The position numbers and the translations under genes are program-made. A stretch of 6,990 bases of DNA from CAZKTF01 sp964555565 (lineage in GTDB: Bacteria; Planctomycetota; JAJSAM01; JAKLKS01): assembly GCA_964555565.1 (NCBI GenBank), contig CAZKTF010000198.1, positions 1 to 6,990 on the forward strand. The letters are read 5' to 3'. A model generated the notes under the pieces. It was not told the DNA's origin. It saw nothing but the letters and a program-made list of their open reading frames with translations, and made no database searches. Below, one piece after another: positions 1-5,461 of this stretch (its first letter is position 1; each line of letters opens with the position of its first letter).

Positions 1-505
1 CCCCGGCCTCGGCACGCGCCAGGCCGTCCTTCCCCGCGAGGCGCGCCGTCGCCGCCGCGGCCTCGGGGCTCCCGTCCCGGCGGGCGAGGTCCAGCGCGTC
101 GCCCGCGAGGGTCCCGTCGTCGGTGAGGCCCATCCCCAGCGCCGCGGCGGCCCGGACCGCCGGGTCCCCGTCGGCCGCGGCCGCCCGGAGGAGGTCGGCG
201 GCCCCGGGGTCGAGGGAGCGGGCGGCGGCGAGGGCGGCGCGGGCCCGGACCTCGGGGTCGGGGTCGCGGAGGAAGGGGATCAGTTCCCGGAGCGGGGCGC
301 GGGCGTCCTCCAGGTCGAGGAGGTGGTGGAGGCGCGGGGACACCGCCTCCGCCGGGACCGCCCGGGGCCCGGCGCAGCCCGGGAGGGAGCCGAGCAGGGC
401 CAGCGACAGGAGGCAGAGGCGGGTAGGGGTACGGGTAGGGGCAGGGAAGGCGGCGGCAGGAGCGTCGAGGACGCGAAGCCGAACGGCCTCGCGGCCCTTA
501 CCCAT
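1..505 (-). CDS. HEAT-repeat lipoprotein, N-terminal part (runs off left edge)
   Basis: An open minus-strand frame runs from ATG at 505 to the window edge, about 168 codons with no stop. Residues 30-43 form a hydrophobic stretch (LCLLSLALLGSLPG) ending at Cys44 in a lipobox-like LPGC, so export and lipid anchoring are likely. The mature part contains helical repeats of HEAT/PBS type: PEVRARAALAAARSL (84-98) and a second unit around PAVRAAAALGMG (115-126), each preceded by a D-x-D/DP turn. HEAT repeats usually bind proteins; no partner or enzyme activity can be named. The start is uncertain. The only in-frame ATG before the signal lies within a repeat (421-521), which makes the n-region unusually long (about 29 residues) and gives it a PTRTPTR stretch. 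No strong Shine-Dalgarno is visible. The gene is divergent from rpmB. Confidence 0.68.
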   Translation of the reverse strand, partial: MGKGREAVRLRVLDAPAAAFPAPTRTPTRLCLLSLALLGSLPGCAGPRAVPAEAVSPRLHHLLDLEDARAPLRELIPFLRDPDPEVRARAALAAARSLDPGAADLLRAAAADGDPAVRAAAALGMGLTDDGTLAGDALDLARRDGSPEAAAATARLAGKDGLARAEAG

Positions 506-521
506 ACCCTTACCCTTACCC
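421..521. repeat. Inverted array of GGGTAN hexamers
   Basis: At 421-444 the plus strand carries four GGGTAG/GGGTAC/GGGCAG units. At 495-521 it carries four units of CCCTTA/CCCATA plus CCC. Aligned as arms 421-441 and 495-515, 18 of 21 positions are Watson-Crick pairs and two more are G-T, with the variant TAC unit facing the variant CAT unit. The 53-nt interior holds smaller stems (462-466 with 470-474; 473-480 with 485-492, one mismatch). The whole looks like a palindromic repeat element of about 100 bp. The G-rich strands could also form quadruplexes. It overlaps the first 29 codons of the minus-strand lipoprotein. Confidence 0.75.
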
Positions 522-546
522 GCCGTTCTCCGCAGAGGGGATTCGC

Positions 547-576
547 TTGGGCCCCCGGGAGCGGGCGCATTATCCT
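547..576 (+). promoter_or_regulatory. Candidate rpmB promoter
   Basis: TTGGGC at 547-552 and TATCCT at 571-576 are separated by 18 nt and lie about 75 nt upstream of the rpmB start, in the divergent gap. TATCCT sits in the only AT-leaning patch (CATTATCC) of this spacer. Both boxes are partial matches to the sigma-70 consensus, so the call is weak. Confidence 0.22.
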
Positions 577-651
577 GCCTGCCCCATTCGGGGACCCCCT
601 TTCCCCCGGGCCGGCCGGGAGTCGCCGGGTCCCCCCACCGAGGAGCCTCCC

Positions 652-882
652 ATGGCGCGCGTCTGCCAGATCTGCGGCAAGCGGACCGAGGTCGGGTTCC
701 AGACCACCCGGCGAGGACTGGCGAAGGCGAAGGGGGGCGTCGGCAAGAAGGTCACCGGCCACTCCAAGCGCAAGTTCAAGCCCAACCTCCAGCGCGTGCG
801 CGTCCTCGTCGGGAAGACCGCGCTGCGCATCCGGCTCTGCACGAAGTGCCTGAAGGCGGGGAAGGTCGTGAAGAGGGCTTAG
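652..882 (+). CDS. rpmB: 50S ribosomal protein L28 (bL28), zinc-binding type
   Basis: This 76-residue protein of the large ribosomal subunit starts MARVCQICGKRTEVG and contains the family core HSKRKFKPNLQRVRV (37-51). Cys5/Cys8 and Cys63/Cys66 (CQIC and CTKC) form a four-cysteine zinc site typical of the C+ form of L28. The middle (residues 20-35, GLAKAKGGVGKKVTG) is longer and richer in Gly/Lys than the NRVSHS-type loop of proteobacterial L28; from memory this resembles planctomycete L28. The start is fixed by AGGAG at 641-645, six nt before ATG 652; an in-frame ATG at 547 would add an unrelated leader and is rejected. The gene stands alone on the plus strand, divergent from the lipoprotein and convergent with the kinase operon. 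Confidence 0.97.
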   Translation: MARVCQICGKRTEVGFQTTRRGLAKAKGGVGKKVTGHSKRKFKPNLQRVRVLVGKTALRIRLCTKCLKAGKVVKRA

Positions 883-907
883 CGGCAAAGGCGGGCGGGG
901 TAGGCCT

Positions 908-951
908 CCCCGGGCTCGGCCCGCCGCAGGCGGGCCTCGAAGCCCCCGGGG
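908..951 (+). terminator. Composite hairpin after rpmB
   Basis: A perfect 8-bp stem, GGCCCGCC (918-925) and GGCGGGCC (929-936), has a 3-nt GCA loop. It is nested inside a weaker outer pair, CCCCGGGCT (908-916) with AGCCCCCGGGG (941-951). It begins 26 nt after the rpmB stop. There is no T-run, so if it ends transcription it does so as a bare GC hairpin. Confidence 0.4.
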
Positions 952-962
952 ACCCCCGCCCG

Positions 963-992
963 TACAACGGCCCCGTTTTCCCCGCCGTTGTA
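963..992. terminator. Second hairpin in the rpmB/kinase convergent gap
   Basis: TACAACGGC (963-971) pairs perfectly with GCCGTTGTA (984-992), a 9-bp stem around a 12-nt loop containing TTTT. It is less GC-rich than its surroundings and lies between convergent genes, so it could act in both directions. Its right arm shares GTA with the next repeat. Confidence 0.35.
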
Positions 993-1018
993 GGGGCGAC
1001 CCTTGGGTCGCCCGCCTT
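990..1018. repeat. Dispersed palindromic repeat, copy 1
   Basis: A 29-nt unit begins GTAGGGGCG and ends CGCCCGCCTT. GGGCGACCC (994-1002) pairs perfectly with GGGTCGCCC (1005-1013) around TT. A second copy at 4564-4592 has the same frame and ends but three changed base pairs, all compensated. It may also help terminate rpmB or the kinase operon. Confidence 0.7.
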
Positions 1019-1040
1019 CCCCCGGCCCCGACGATTCGAA

Positions 1041-1056
1041 ACGGCGGGCGCCGTTA
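1041..1056 (-). terminator. Small hairpin at the kinase stop codon
   Basis: On the minus strand the kinase stop TAA runs into ACGGCG-CC-CGCCGT (1054-1041), followed by TTTCG. The stem is only 6 bp and the T-tract only three bases, so it is a weak terminator candidate for the phoH-ybeY-kinase operon. Confidence 0.3.
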
Positions 1057-2094
1057 CGACCGGAACCGCCTCCTCCGCCGCGCCTTCAACTGGATGCCCG
1101 GACGCACGGCCAGGCGCCCATCCAGGTAGGCCTGGAGGTCGGTCATCAGCTCGGCGGGGGTCTGGTAGCGCTCCTCCCGCTCCTTCTCCATCATCTTCTC
1201 GATGATCTGGCAGACCCCGCGGCTCAGCCCCGGGAACACGTCCTCCGGAGGCTCCAGGGGCTCGTTGATGTGGCGGGTCATCACCACGGCGGGGTTGGGT
1301 CCGGGGAAGGGCACCCGCCCGGTCACCATGTGGTACAGGGTCGCGCCGAGGGCGTAGACATCGGTGCGGATGTCCACGGTCCGCTCGCCGCGCGCCTGCT
1401 CCGGGGAGACGTAGAAGGGGGTCCCCATCGCCAGCCCCTCCTCTGTCTGGGAGCCGTCCCTCCGGACGTCCTTGGCGAGCCCCAGGTCGCCGAGCTTCGC
1501 GACCCCCTCCTTCGTCACCAGGACGTTGGCGGGCTTGATGTCGCGGTGCACGAGCCCCAGCCGGTGCGCGTGGTCCAGCGCCCGCGCGACCTGCATCACG
1601 ATCCCCACGGCGCGGCGCTCCTCGATGGGCCCCCGGGCGAGGAGCCCGGCCACCGTGGGCCCATCGACGAACTCCATGACGATGTAGCGGTACCCCCCCT
1701 CCGCCCCGACGTCGAGGGCGCGCACGATGTTGGGGTGGTTGAGGCGGGAGGACGCCAGGGCCTCCCGCTCGAACCGCCGCGAGTAGGACGGGTTCTGGGC
1801 GAGCGTCGGGGACAGGATCTTGATGGCCACGACCCGGTCGAGCGAGACCTGGAGCGCGCGGTACACCGTCCCCATCGAACCCCGGCCCAGCGTCTCGAGC
1901 AGCCGGTAGCCGGCGATCCGCTCGAAGGGCGGAGGCGGGGGCGGGACGGGGGCCGGCGCCGCCTCGACCGGCGCGACCGGCGCCGGCGCGGGGATCGGGG
2001 CCGGCACGGGCTCCCGGTCCTCCTCGGGACCCGCGTCGTCCCGGGGCGTCGCCCCGGGCGCGACGCCCCTGCGGCGGCGGACATGGCGACTCAT
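1054..2094 (-). CDS. Serine/threonine protein kinase (Pkn/Hanks type), soluble
   Basis: This 346-residue protein has one eukaryotic-type kinase domain, about residues 60-325, with all catalytic landmarks. These are the glycine loop LGRGSMGTVY (69-78), Lys92 in AIKIL, helix-C Glu111, the HRDIKPAN loop with Asp185 and Asn190 (183-190), DLG in place of DFG (203-205) and the APE-equivalent SPE (230-232). It should transfer phosphate from ATP to Ser/Thr; the substrate is unknown. The N-terminus is basic (SRHVRRRR), then a Pro/Ala linker (28-57); the C-terminus ends in KARRRRRFRS. There is no transmembrane segment and no PASTA, TPR, WD40 or other sensor domain, so it is likely cytoplasmic and perhaps held on nucleic acid or ribosomes by its basic tails (inference). 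ATG at 2094 overlaps the ybeY stop as ATGA, implying translational coupling. It is the last gene of the operon. Confidence 0.95.
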   Translation of the reverse strand: MSRHVRRRRGVAPGATPRDDAGPEEDREPVPAPIPAPAPVAPVEAAPAPVPPPPPPFERIAGYRLLETLGRGSMGTVYRALQVSLDRVVAIKILSPTLAQNPSYSRRFEREALASSRLNHPNIVRALDVGAEGGYRYIVMEFVDGPTVAGLLARGPIEERRAVGIVMQVARALDHAHRLGLVHRDIKPANVLVTKEGVAKLGDLGLAKDVRRDGSQTEEGLAMGTPFYVSPEQARGERTVDIRTDVYALGATLYHMVTGRVPFPGPNPAVVMTRHINEPLEPPEDVFPGLSRGVCQIIEKMMEKEREERYQTPAELMTDLQAYLDGRLAVRPGIQLKARRRRRFRS

Positions 2095-2564
2095 CGGCGA
2101 CCGATCCCCCGGGCTTCCGGCGACCGCCCGATCCTATGCCGGTACCCGAGCCGCCCCAAGAGGCTGAGGGTCCGGCGGTCCATGCGGACCGCGCGCACGG
2201 GGTCGTGGTCGTCCTCCCCGCAGAGGTGGAGGACCCCGTGGACCGCGTAGAGGAGGACCTCCCCCCGGGACCTGAGCCCCCGGCGCCGGGCCTCCCGCAC
2301 CGCGGTCTCCACGGAGACCACCACCTCGCCGAGGGGGGGGAGGCCCGGGACGCGCAGGGGGAACGCGATCACGTCGGTCGGCGTGTCCTCGCCCGAGTGC
2401 ACCCGGTGCAGCCTCCGCATCTCCCGGTCCTCGACCAGGGAGAGGGAGAGGTCCCCGGGCCAGCGCACCTCCCGGAGCACGCGGCGCAGGTCCGCGGCGA
2501 GCCGCCGGGAGCCGAGCCGGAGGGACCGCTGCCGGTCGGAGACGGCGACGCGCGGAGGCCTCAC
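2091..2564 (-). CDS. ybeY: Endoribonuclease YbeY / rRNA maturation factor
   Basis: This 157-residue protein belongs to the YbeY/UPF0054 family of metal-dependent RNases that act in 16S rRNA 3' processing and ribosome quality control. It has the conserved TDVIAFPL (63-70; usual form TDVLSFP) and the metal-binding HGVLHLCGEDDH (109-120). His109 and His113 have the usual spacing, but the third histidine is His120, one residue later than in the classic HGxLHLxGxDH, with Asp119 in the usual slot. The GTG start at 2564 overlaps the phoH stop (GTGA) and has GAGGAG (2578-2573) eight nt upstream. The frame stays open upstream, but that part lies under phoH and shows no YbeY homology. It is the middle gene of the phoH-ybeY-kinase operon and its stop overlaps the kinase ATG. 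Confidence 0.95.
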   Translation of the reverse strand: MRPPRVAVSDRQRSLRLGSRRLAADLRRVLREVRWPGDLSLSLVEDREMRRLHRVHSGEDTPTDVIAFPLRVPGLPPLGEVVVSVETAVREARRRGLRSRGEVLLYAVHGVLHLCGEDDHDPVRAVRMDRRTLSLLGRLGYRHRIGRSPEARGIGRR

Positions 2565-3541
2565 CGCGCGCGCTCCTCCCCGGGATCCACCCCCGCCTCG
2601 TAGGCGTCCACGATCTCCTGGACCAGGGGATGGCGCACGATGTCCGCGCGGCCGAGGCGCACGAAGGCGATCCCCTCCACCCCCTCGAGCAGGGATGCGG
2701 CGTGCAGGAGCCCGGAGCGGACCCCGCGCGGGAGATCGACCTGCGTCACGTCCCCGGTGACGACGATCTTCGACCCGCGCCCCATCCGGGTGAGGAACAT
2801 CTTCATCTGCTCGGGGGTCGTGTTCTGGGCCTCGTCGAGGATGATGAAGGCGTGGTCGAGGGTGCGCCCCCGCATGTAGGCGAGCGGGGCCACCTCGATC
2901 ACGTCCCGCTCGATGGTGCGGCGGACCTCCTCGTAGTCGATGAGGTCGGCCAGCGCGTCGTAGAGCGGCCGGAGGTAGGGGTTCACCTTGGCCTGGAAGT
3001 CCCCGGGGAGGAACCCGAGGTGCTCCCCCGCCTCCACGGCCGGGCGCGTAAGCACGAGTCTCCGGAACTTCGCGCGGCGGAGCGCGGCCACGGCGTTGGC
3101 CACCGCCAGGTAGGTCTTCCCGGTCCCCGCGGGCCCGATGGCGAAGACGATGTCGTGCTCGTCGATGGCCCGGACGTAGGCCTTCTGTCCCTCGGTCCGC
3201 GGCACGACGTAGGAGTCGTCCAGCGCCCGGACGATCCGGTCGCCCGAGGGCGCGGCCCCGGGGTTCCCGGCGGATGCCTCGGCGATGGCCTCGTCCACGG
3301 ACGCGTCGGAGACCTCCTCGCCCCGCCGGACCCGCTCGAGGATCGACTCGAGGACCCGCCGGGCCGCCCGGGCTGCGGCGGCCTCCCCGTGCACCGTGAC
3401 GGAGCCGCCGCGCGCCGTGAGGCGCACGCCGAGCCTCTCGCGCAGCCGGCGGAGCGTACGGTCCCCGAGGCCGTAGACCGCCCGCTCCTCCTCCGACGAG
3501 CGGAGGCGGATGATCGTCTGCACGTTCGAACCGGTGGGCAC
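2561..3541 (-). CDS. phoH: PhoH-like ATPase
   Basis: This 326-residue cytoplasmic P-loop ATPase is the PhoH/YbeZ type usually paired with YbeY; the family is linked to RNA metabolism, and its exact reaction is poorly known. An N-terminal KH-like region (about 20-72, with GDRTLRRLRERLGV) precedes the ATPase domain. Walker A is GPAGTGKT (136-143), Walker B IILDEAQN (233-240, Asp236-Glu237), sensor VTGD (261-264), and LPRGVRSGL (270-278) carries the usual arginines. The C-terminal RADIVRHPLV (298-307) is also conserved. Length is normal for the family. The start is GTG at 3541, with GGAGG (3555-3551) nine nt upstream. It leads the operon: its TGA overlaps the ybeY GTG. The upstream spacer holds an inverted repeat that may separate it from cdsA. 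Confidence 0.96.
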   Translation of the reverse strand: MPTGSNVQTIIRLRSSEEERAVYGLGDRTLRRLRERLGVRLTARGGSVTVHGEAAAARAARRVLESILERVRRGEEVSDASVDEAIAEASAGNPGAAPSGDRIVRALDDSYVVPRTEGQKAYVRAIDEHDIVFAIGPAGTGKTYLAVANAVAALRRAKFRRLVLTRPAVEAGEHLGFLPGDFQAKVNPYLRPLYDALADLIDYEEVRRTIERDVIEVAPLAYMRGRTLDHAFIILDEAQNTTPEQMKMFLTRMGRGSKIVVTGDVTQVDLPRGVRSGLLHAASLLEGVEGIAFVRLGRADIVRHPLVQEIVDAYEAGVDPGEERAR

Positions 3542-3564
3542 GGGGATACACCTCCGAGAAAGGC

Positions 3565-3642
3565 GCCCTGGGCCCTGTGCCCTGGGCTACGGCTCCACGG
3601 AGCCGTTGTCCTGCTCGGGGCTCAGGGCCCAAGGCTCAGGGC
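3565..3642. repeat. Large imperfect inverted repeat between cdsA and phoH
   Basis: Arms of 23 nt at 3565-3587 and 3620-3642, built of GCCCTGGGC / GCCCTGAGC-like units, match as reverse complements at 19 of 23 positions. Each arm is itself a near-repeat of the CCCTG(G/A)GC word. The centre holds a perfect 8-bp stem, ACGGCTCC (3589-3596) with GGAGCCGT (3599-3606), around AC. It fills most of the 115-nt spacer after the cdsA stop and before the phoH Shine-Dalgarno. It could terminate the purA-uppS-cdsA transcript or be a dispersed repeat. No T-run follows. Confidence 0.65.
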
Positions 3643-3656
3643 ATCCGTTCCCCATC

Positions 3657-4550
3657 CTACGCCAGCACCACGCGGTGAAACAGATACGCCGCCGGGCCCG
3701 CGAGGAGGAGCGCGTCCACCAGGTCGAGCGCGCCGCCCATCTCCCCGAAGGTCCGGCCCGAGTCCTTCGCGCCGCAGCACCGCTTCAGGTAGGACTCGAG
3801 GAGGTCCCCCGCCTGCCCGGCGAGCCCGGTCACGAGACCGAAGGCGAGTCCCAGGGGGAGCGGGAGCCCGAAGGGGACCCCGAGGAACCCGGCCGTCGCC
3901 GTGGCGGTCAGCGCCCCGGCCGCCGCGCCCTCCCAGGTCTTCTTCGGGCTCACCCAGCAGAGCGACCTGCGCCCGATCGTGCGCCCCACGAAGTAGGCCG
4001 CCGTGTCGCCGGCCTTGCAGGCCGCCGCGGCCGCGGTCACGAGGACGAGGCCCGGCGGGACCCGGCTCCCCATCCCCTCCACGGAGGCCACGAGCCGCAG
4101 CTCCAGGAGGAGCGCCAGCGGCAGGTGCACCACGAGGAGGCCGAAGACCGTCCCCGCGGCCCGCCGCAGGGCCTCGGGCCCGGTGCGCCCCTCGGGACCC
4201 CGCAGCGCGATCCCCGCCAGGAGCGGCAGGATCGCGGCGAGGAGGAGCCCGATCTCGCCGGCGGCCCGAGAGTCCCCGGGACGCACCCCCGCCGCGGGGA
4301 GGAGGCCCCGCAGCACGAGGAGCGCGGCCGAGGCGGCCGCCCCGTACCCCGCGTGGGCGGGGACCCCCGCCTTCTCGAGGAGCGCGTAGAGCTCCAGGAG
4401 CGCCGCCGCCGAGAGGCCCGCCAGGAGCGGCCCGACCCCGGGCGCCGCGGTGGCGAAGCCGGGTCTCCCGCCGAGGAGGCCGTCGAGGAAGAGGACGAGC
4501 ACGACGACGATGCCGAGGAGCAGCCCCACCCCGACGCGCGCCCCCGACAC
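3657..4550 (-). CDS. cdsA: Phosphatidate cytidylyltransferase (CDP-diacylglycerol synthase)
   Basis: This integral membrane enzyme uses CTP and phosphatidate to make CDP-diacylglycerol, the precursor of bacterial phospholipids. With GTG 4550 it has 297 residues, normal for the family. Several hydrophobic segments are visible (about 5-24, 38-58, 98-117, 132-152, 209-250, 276-294). The C-terminal half has KAGDTAAYFVGR (179-190), SPKKTWEG (201-208) and the CdsA signature from Ser253 to Asp279 (SYLKRCCGAKDSG, then FGEMGGALDLVD). In that signature the usual HGG and DRxD read MGG and DLVD; the acidic residues remain. The start is the weakest point: there is no ATG nearby and no clear Shine-Dalgarno, and the frame is open far upstream. 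GTG 4529 is the alternative. It follows uppS after 77 nt, the classic uppS-cdsA order. Confidence 0.93.
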   Translation of the reverse strand: MSGARVGVGLLLGIVVVLVLFLDGLLGGRPGFATAAPGVGPLLAGLSAAALLELYALLEKAGVPAHAGYGAAASAALLVLRGLLPAAGVRPGDSRAAGEIGLLLAAILPLLAGIALRGPEGRTGPEALRRAAGTVFGLLVVHLPLALLLELRLVASVEGMGSRVPPGLVLVTAAAAACKAGDTAAYFVGRTIGRRSLCWVSPKKTWEGAAAGALTATATAGFLGVPFGLPLPLGLAFGLVTGLAGQAGDLLESYLKRCCGAKDSGRTFGEMGGALDLVDALLLAGPAAYLFHRVVLA

Positions 4551-4563
4551 GGCGGGCGACCCG

Positions 4564-4592
4564 GTAGGGGCGGGGCTTGCCCCGCCCGCCTT
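4564..4592. repeat. Dispersed palindromic repeat, copy 2
   Basis: A 29-nt unit in the uppS-cdsA gap has the same ends as the copy at 990-1018 (GTAGGGGCG and CGCCCGCCTT). The stem here is GGGCGGGGC (4568-4576) with GCCCCGCCC (4579-4587) around TT. Compared with copy 1 the three inner pairs all change and all stay paired. It lies 14 nt upstream of the proposed cdsA start, so it may influence cdsA translation or attenuate the operon. Confidence 0.7.
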
Positions 4593-4627
4593 TGTACTTG
4601 GGGGCGGGGGGGTTCCAGGGCCGGGGT

Positions 4628-5458
4628 TCAAACTGCCCGCCCCGGGGTCTCCCCGGGGACCCCGGGGCCCCATCCCCGGGAGGCCCGGCGCCCCGGGGGC
4701 CCCGCCGCCGGGAGCGCCCCGAACTTCCGCTCCCGGCCCGCGTATTCCTTCAGCGCGGCGTGGAGCTCGGCCTCGCCGAAGTCGGGCCAGCAGACCGGGG
4801 TCACGTAGATCTCCGCGTAGGAGATCTCCCACAGCAGGAAGTTGGAGACCCGGCTCTCCCCGGCCGTGCGCACGAGCAGGTCGGGGTCGGGGGCCTCGGG
4901 GGCGTAGAGCGCCGAGGCGAAGGCCCGCTCGTCGATCTCCTCGGGGCGGATCTCGCCCCGCGCCGCGCGCGCGGCCAGGGCCCGGGCGGCGTCCACGATC
5001 TCCTGGCGGCCGCCGTAGTTGAGCGCGAGGCAGAGGGTGAGGCCCCGGTTGCGGGCGCTCATGCGGATCGTCTCGTCCAGTTCCCGGCGGACGAAGTCCG
5101 GCAGGCCGTCGAGCCTCCCGATGGAGGCGAACCGGATGTCGTTGTCCATGATCTCCCGGCGCTCGCGCACCAGGAACTGCCGGAGGAGCTTCCAGAGGAT
5201 CGCGACCTCGCGCCCCGGCCGCTTCCAGTTCTCCTGGGAGAAGGCGTAGAGCGTCAGGCGCTGGAGGCCCAGGCGCGCACACTCGATGGTGGTGGCCCGC
5301 ACCGCCCGGACCCCGGCCCGGTGCCCCCAGACCCGCATGTGCCCGCGCCGCTGCGCCCAGCGCCCGTTGCCGTCCATGATGATGGCGACGTGGGCCGGGA
5401 GCCGCTCCCGCGGCACGCCCAGCCGCTCCGTCGGGTCCCAGGGGGGAAGGCGCGGCAC
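4628..5458 (-). CDS. uppS: Isoprenyl transferase (undecaprenyl diphosphate synthase, UppS)
   Basis: This cis-prenyltransferase adds isopentenyl units to farnesyl diphosphate to make the long-chain carrier lipid used in cell-wall assembly. It has 276 residues. Diagnostic motifs are HVAIIMDGNGRWA (23-35, catalytic Asp29), YAFSQENWKRP (71-81), NYGGRQEI (147-154), RTAGESRVSNFLLW (197-210) and the following YAEIYVTPVCWPDF (214-227). The GTG start at 5458 lies 3 nt after the purA stop; GGAGG (5469-5465), within the end of purA, is six nt upstream. Residues after about 247 form a Gly/Pro/Arg-rich tail not expected in the family, encoded by repeated CCCCGGGG palindromes (4640-4699). It sits between purA and cdsA. 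Confidence 0.96.
   Translation of the reverse strand: MPRLPPWDPTERLGVPRERLPAHVAIIMDGNGRWAQRRGHMRVWGHRAGVRAVRATTIECARLGLQRLTLYAFSQENWKRPGREVAILWKLLRQFLVRERREIMDNDIRFASIGRLDGLPDFVRRELDETIRMSARNRGLTLCLALNYGGRQEIVDAARALAARAARGEIRPEEIDERAFASALYAPEAPDPDLLVRTAGESRVSNFLLWEISYAEIYVTPVCWPDFGEAELHAALKEYAGRERKFGALPAAGPPGRRASRGWGPGVPGETPGRAV
4640..4699. repeat. Cluster of CCCCGGGG palindromes in the 3' end of uppS
   Basis: The octamer CCCCGGGG occurs at 4640-4647, 4651-4658, 4660-4667 and 4691-4698, with a partial CCCCGGG at 4674-4680. The same word, usually followed by AC(C)C, occurs at 944-951 and at 6789-6796 in the purA leader. It encodes the low-complexity tail of UppS. Some enrichment is expected in such GC-rich DNA. 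Confidence 0.55.
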
Positions 5459-5461
5459 CCG

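Noticed and set aside
421..521. CRISPR array or true telomere
   Set aside because: The units are 6 nt with no spacers, in two opposed short blocks inside a chromosome; there are no cas genes. A palindromic repeat explains it better.
547..651. Upstream extension of L28 from ATG 547
   Set aside because: AGGAG at 641-645 fits ATG 652, and the family begins MARVC; the leader would be unrelated sequence.
883..1053. A small RNA or tRNA gene in the convergent gap
   Set aside because: No cloverleaf, anticodon arm or T-loop GTTC motif could be found; the stems read as separate hairpins.
123..1205. A plus-strand frame of 360 codons across 1-1205
   Set aside because: It overlaps rpmB in another frame, spans the hairpin-rich gap and encodes Arg/Ala/Gly/Pro-rich low complexity.
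1003..2250. A plus-strand frame of 415 codons opposite the kinase
   Set aside because: It mirrors the kinase codons and has no domain of its own.
2091..3632. A 513-codon minus-strand frame ending in YbeY
   Set aside because: The part before GTG 2564 lies under phoH and has no recognisable domain; the GTGA overlap and Shine-Dalgarno support the short YbeY.
2630..4567. A plus-strand frame of 645 codons opposite phoH and cdsA
   Set aside because: It is antisense to phoH and cdsA, ends in Arg/Pro-rich low-complexity sequence, and has no domain or credible start.
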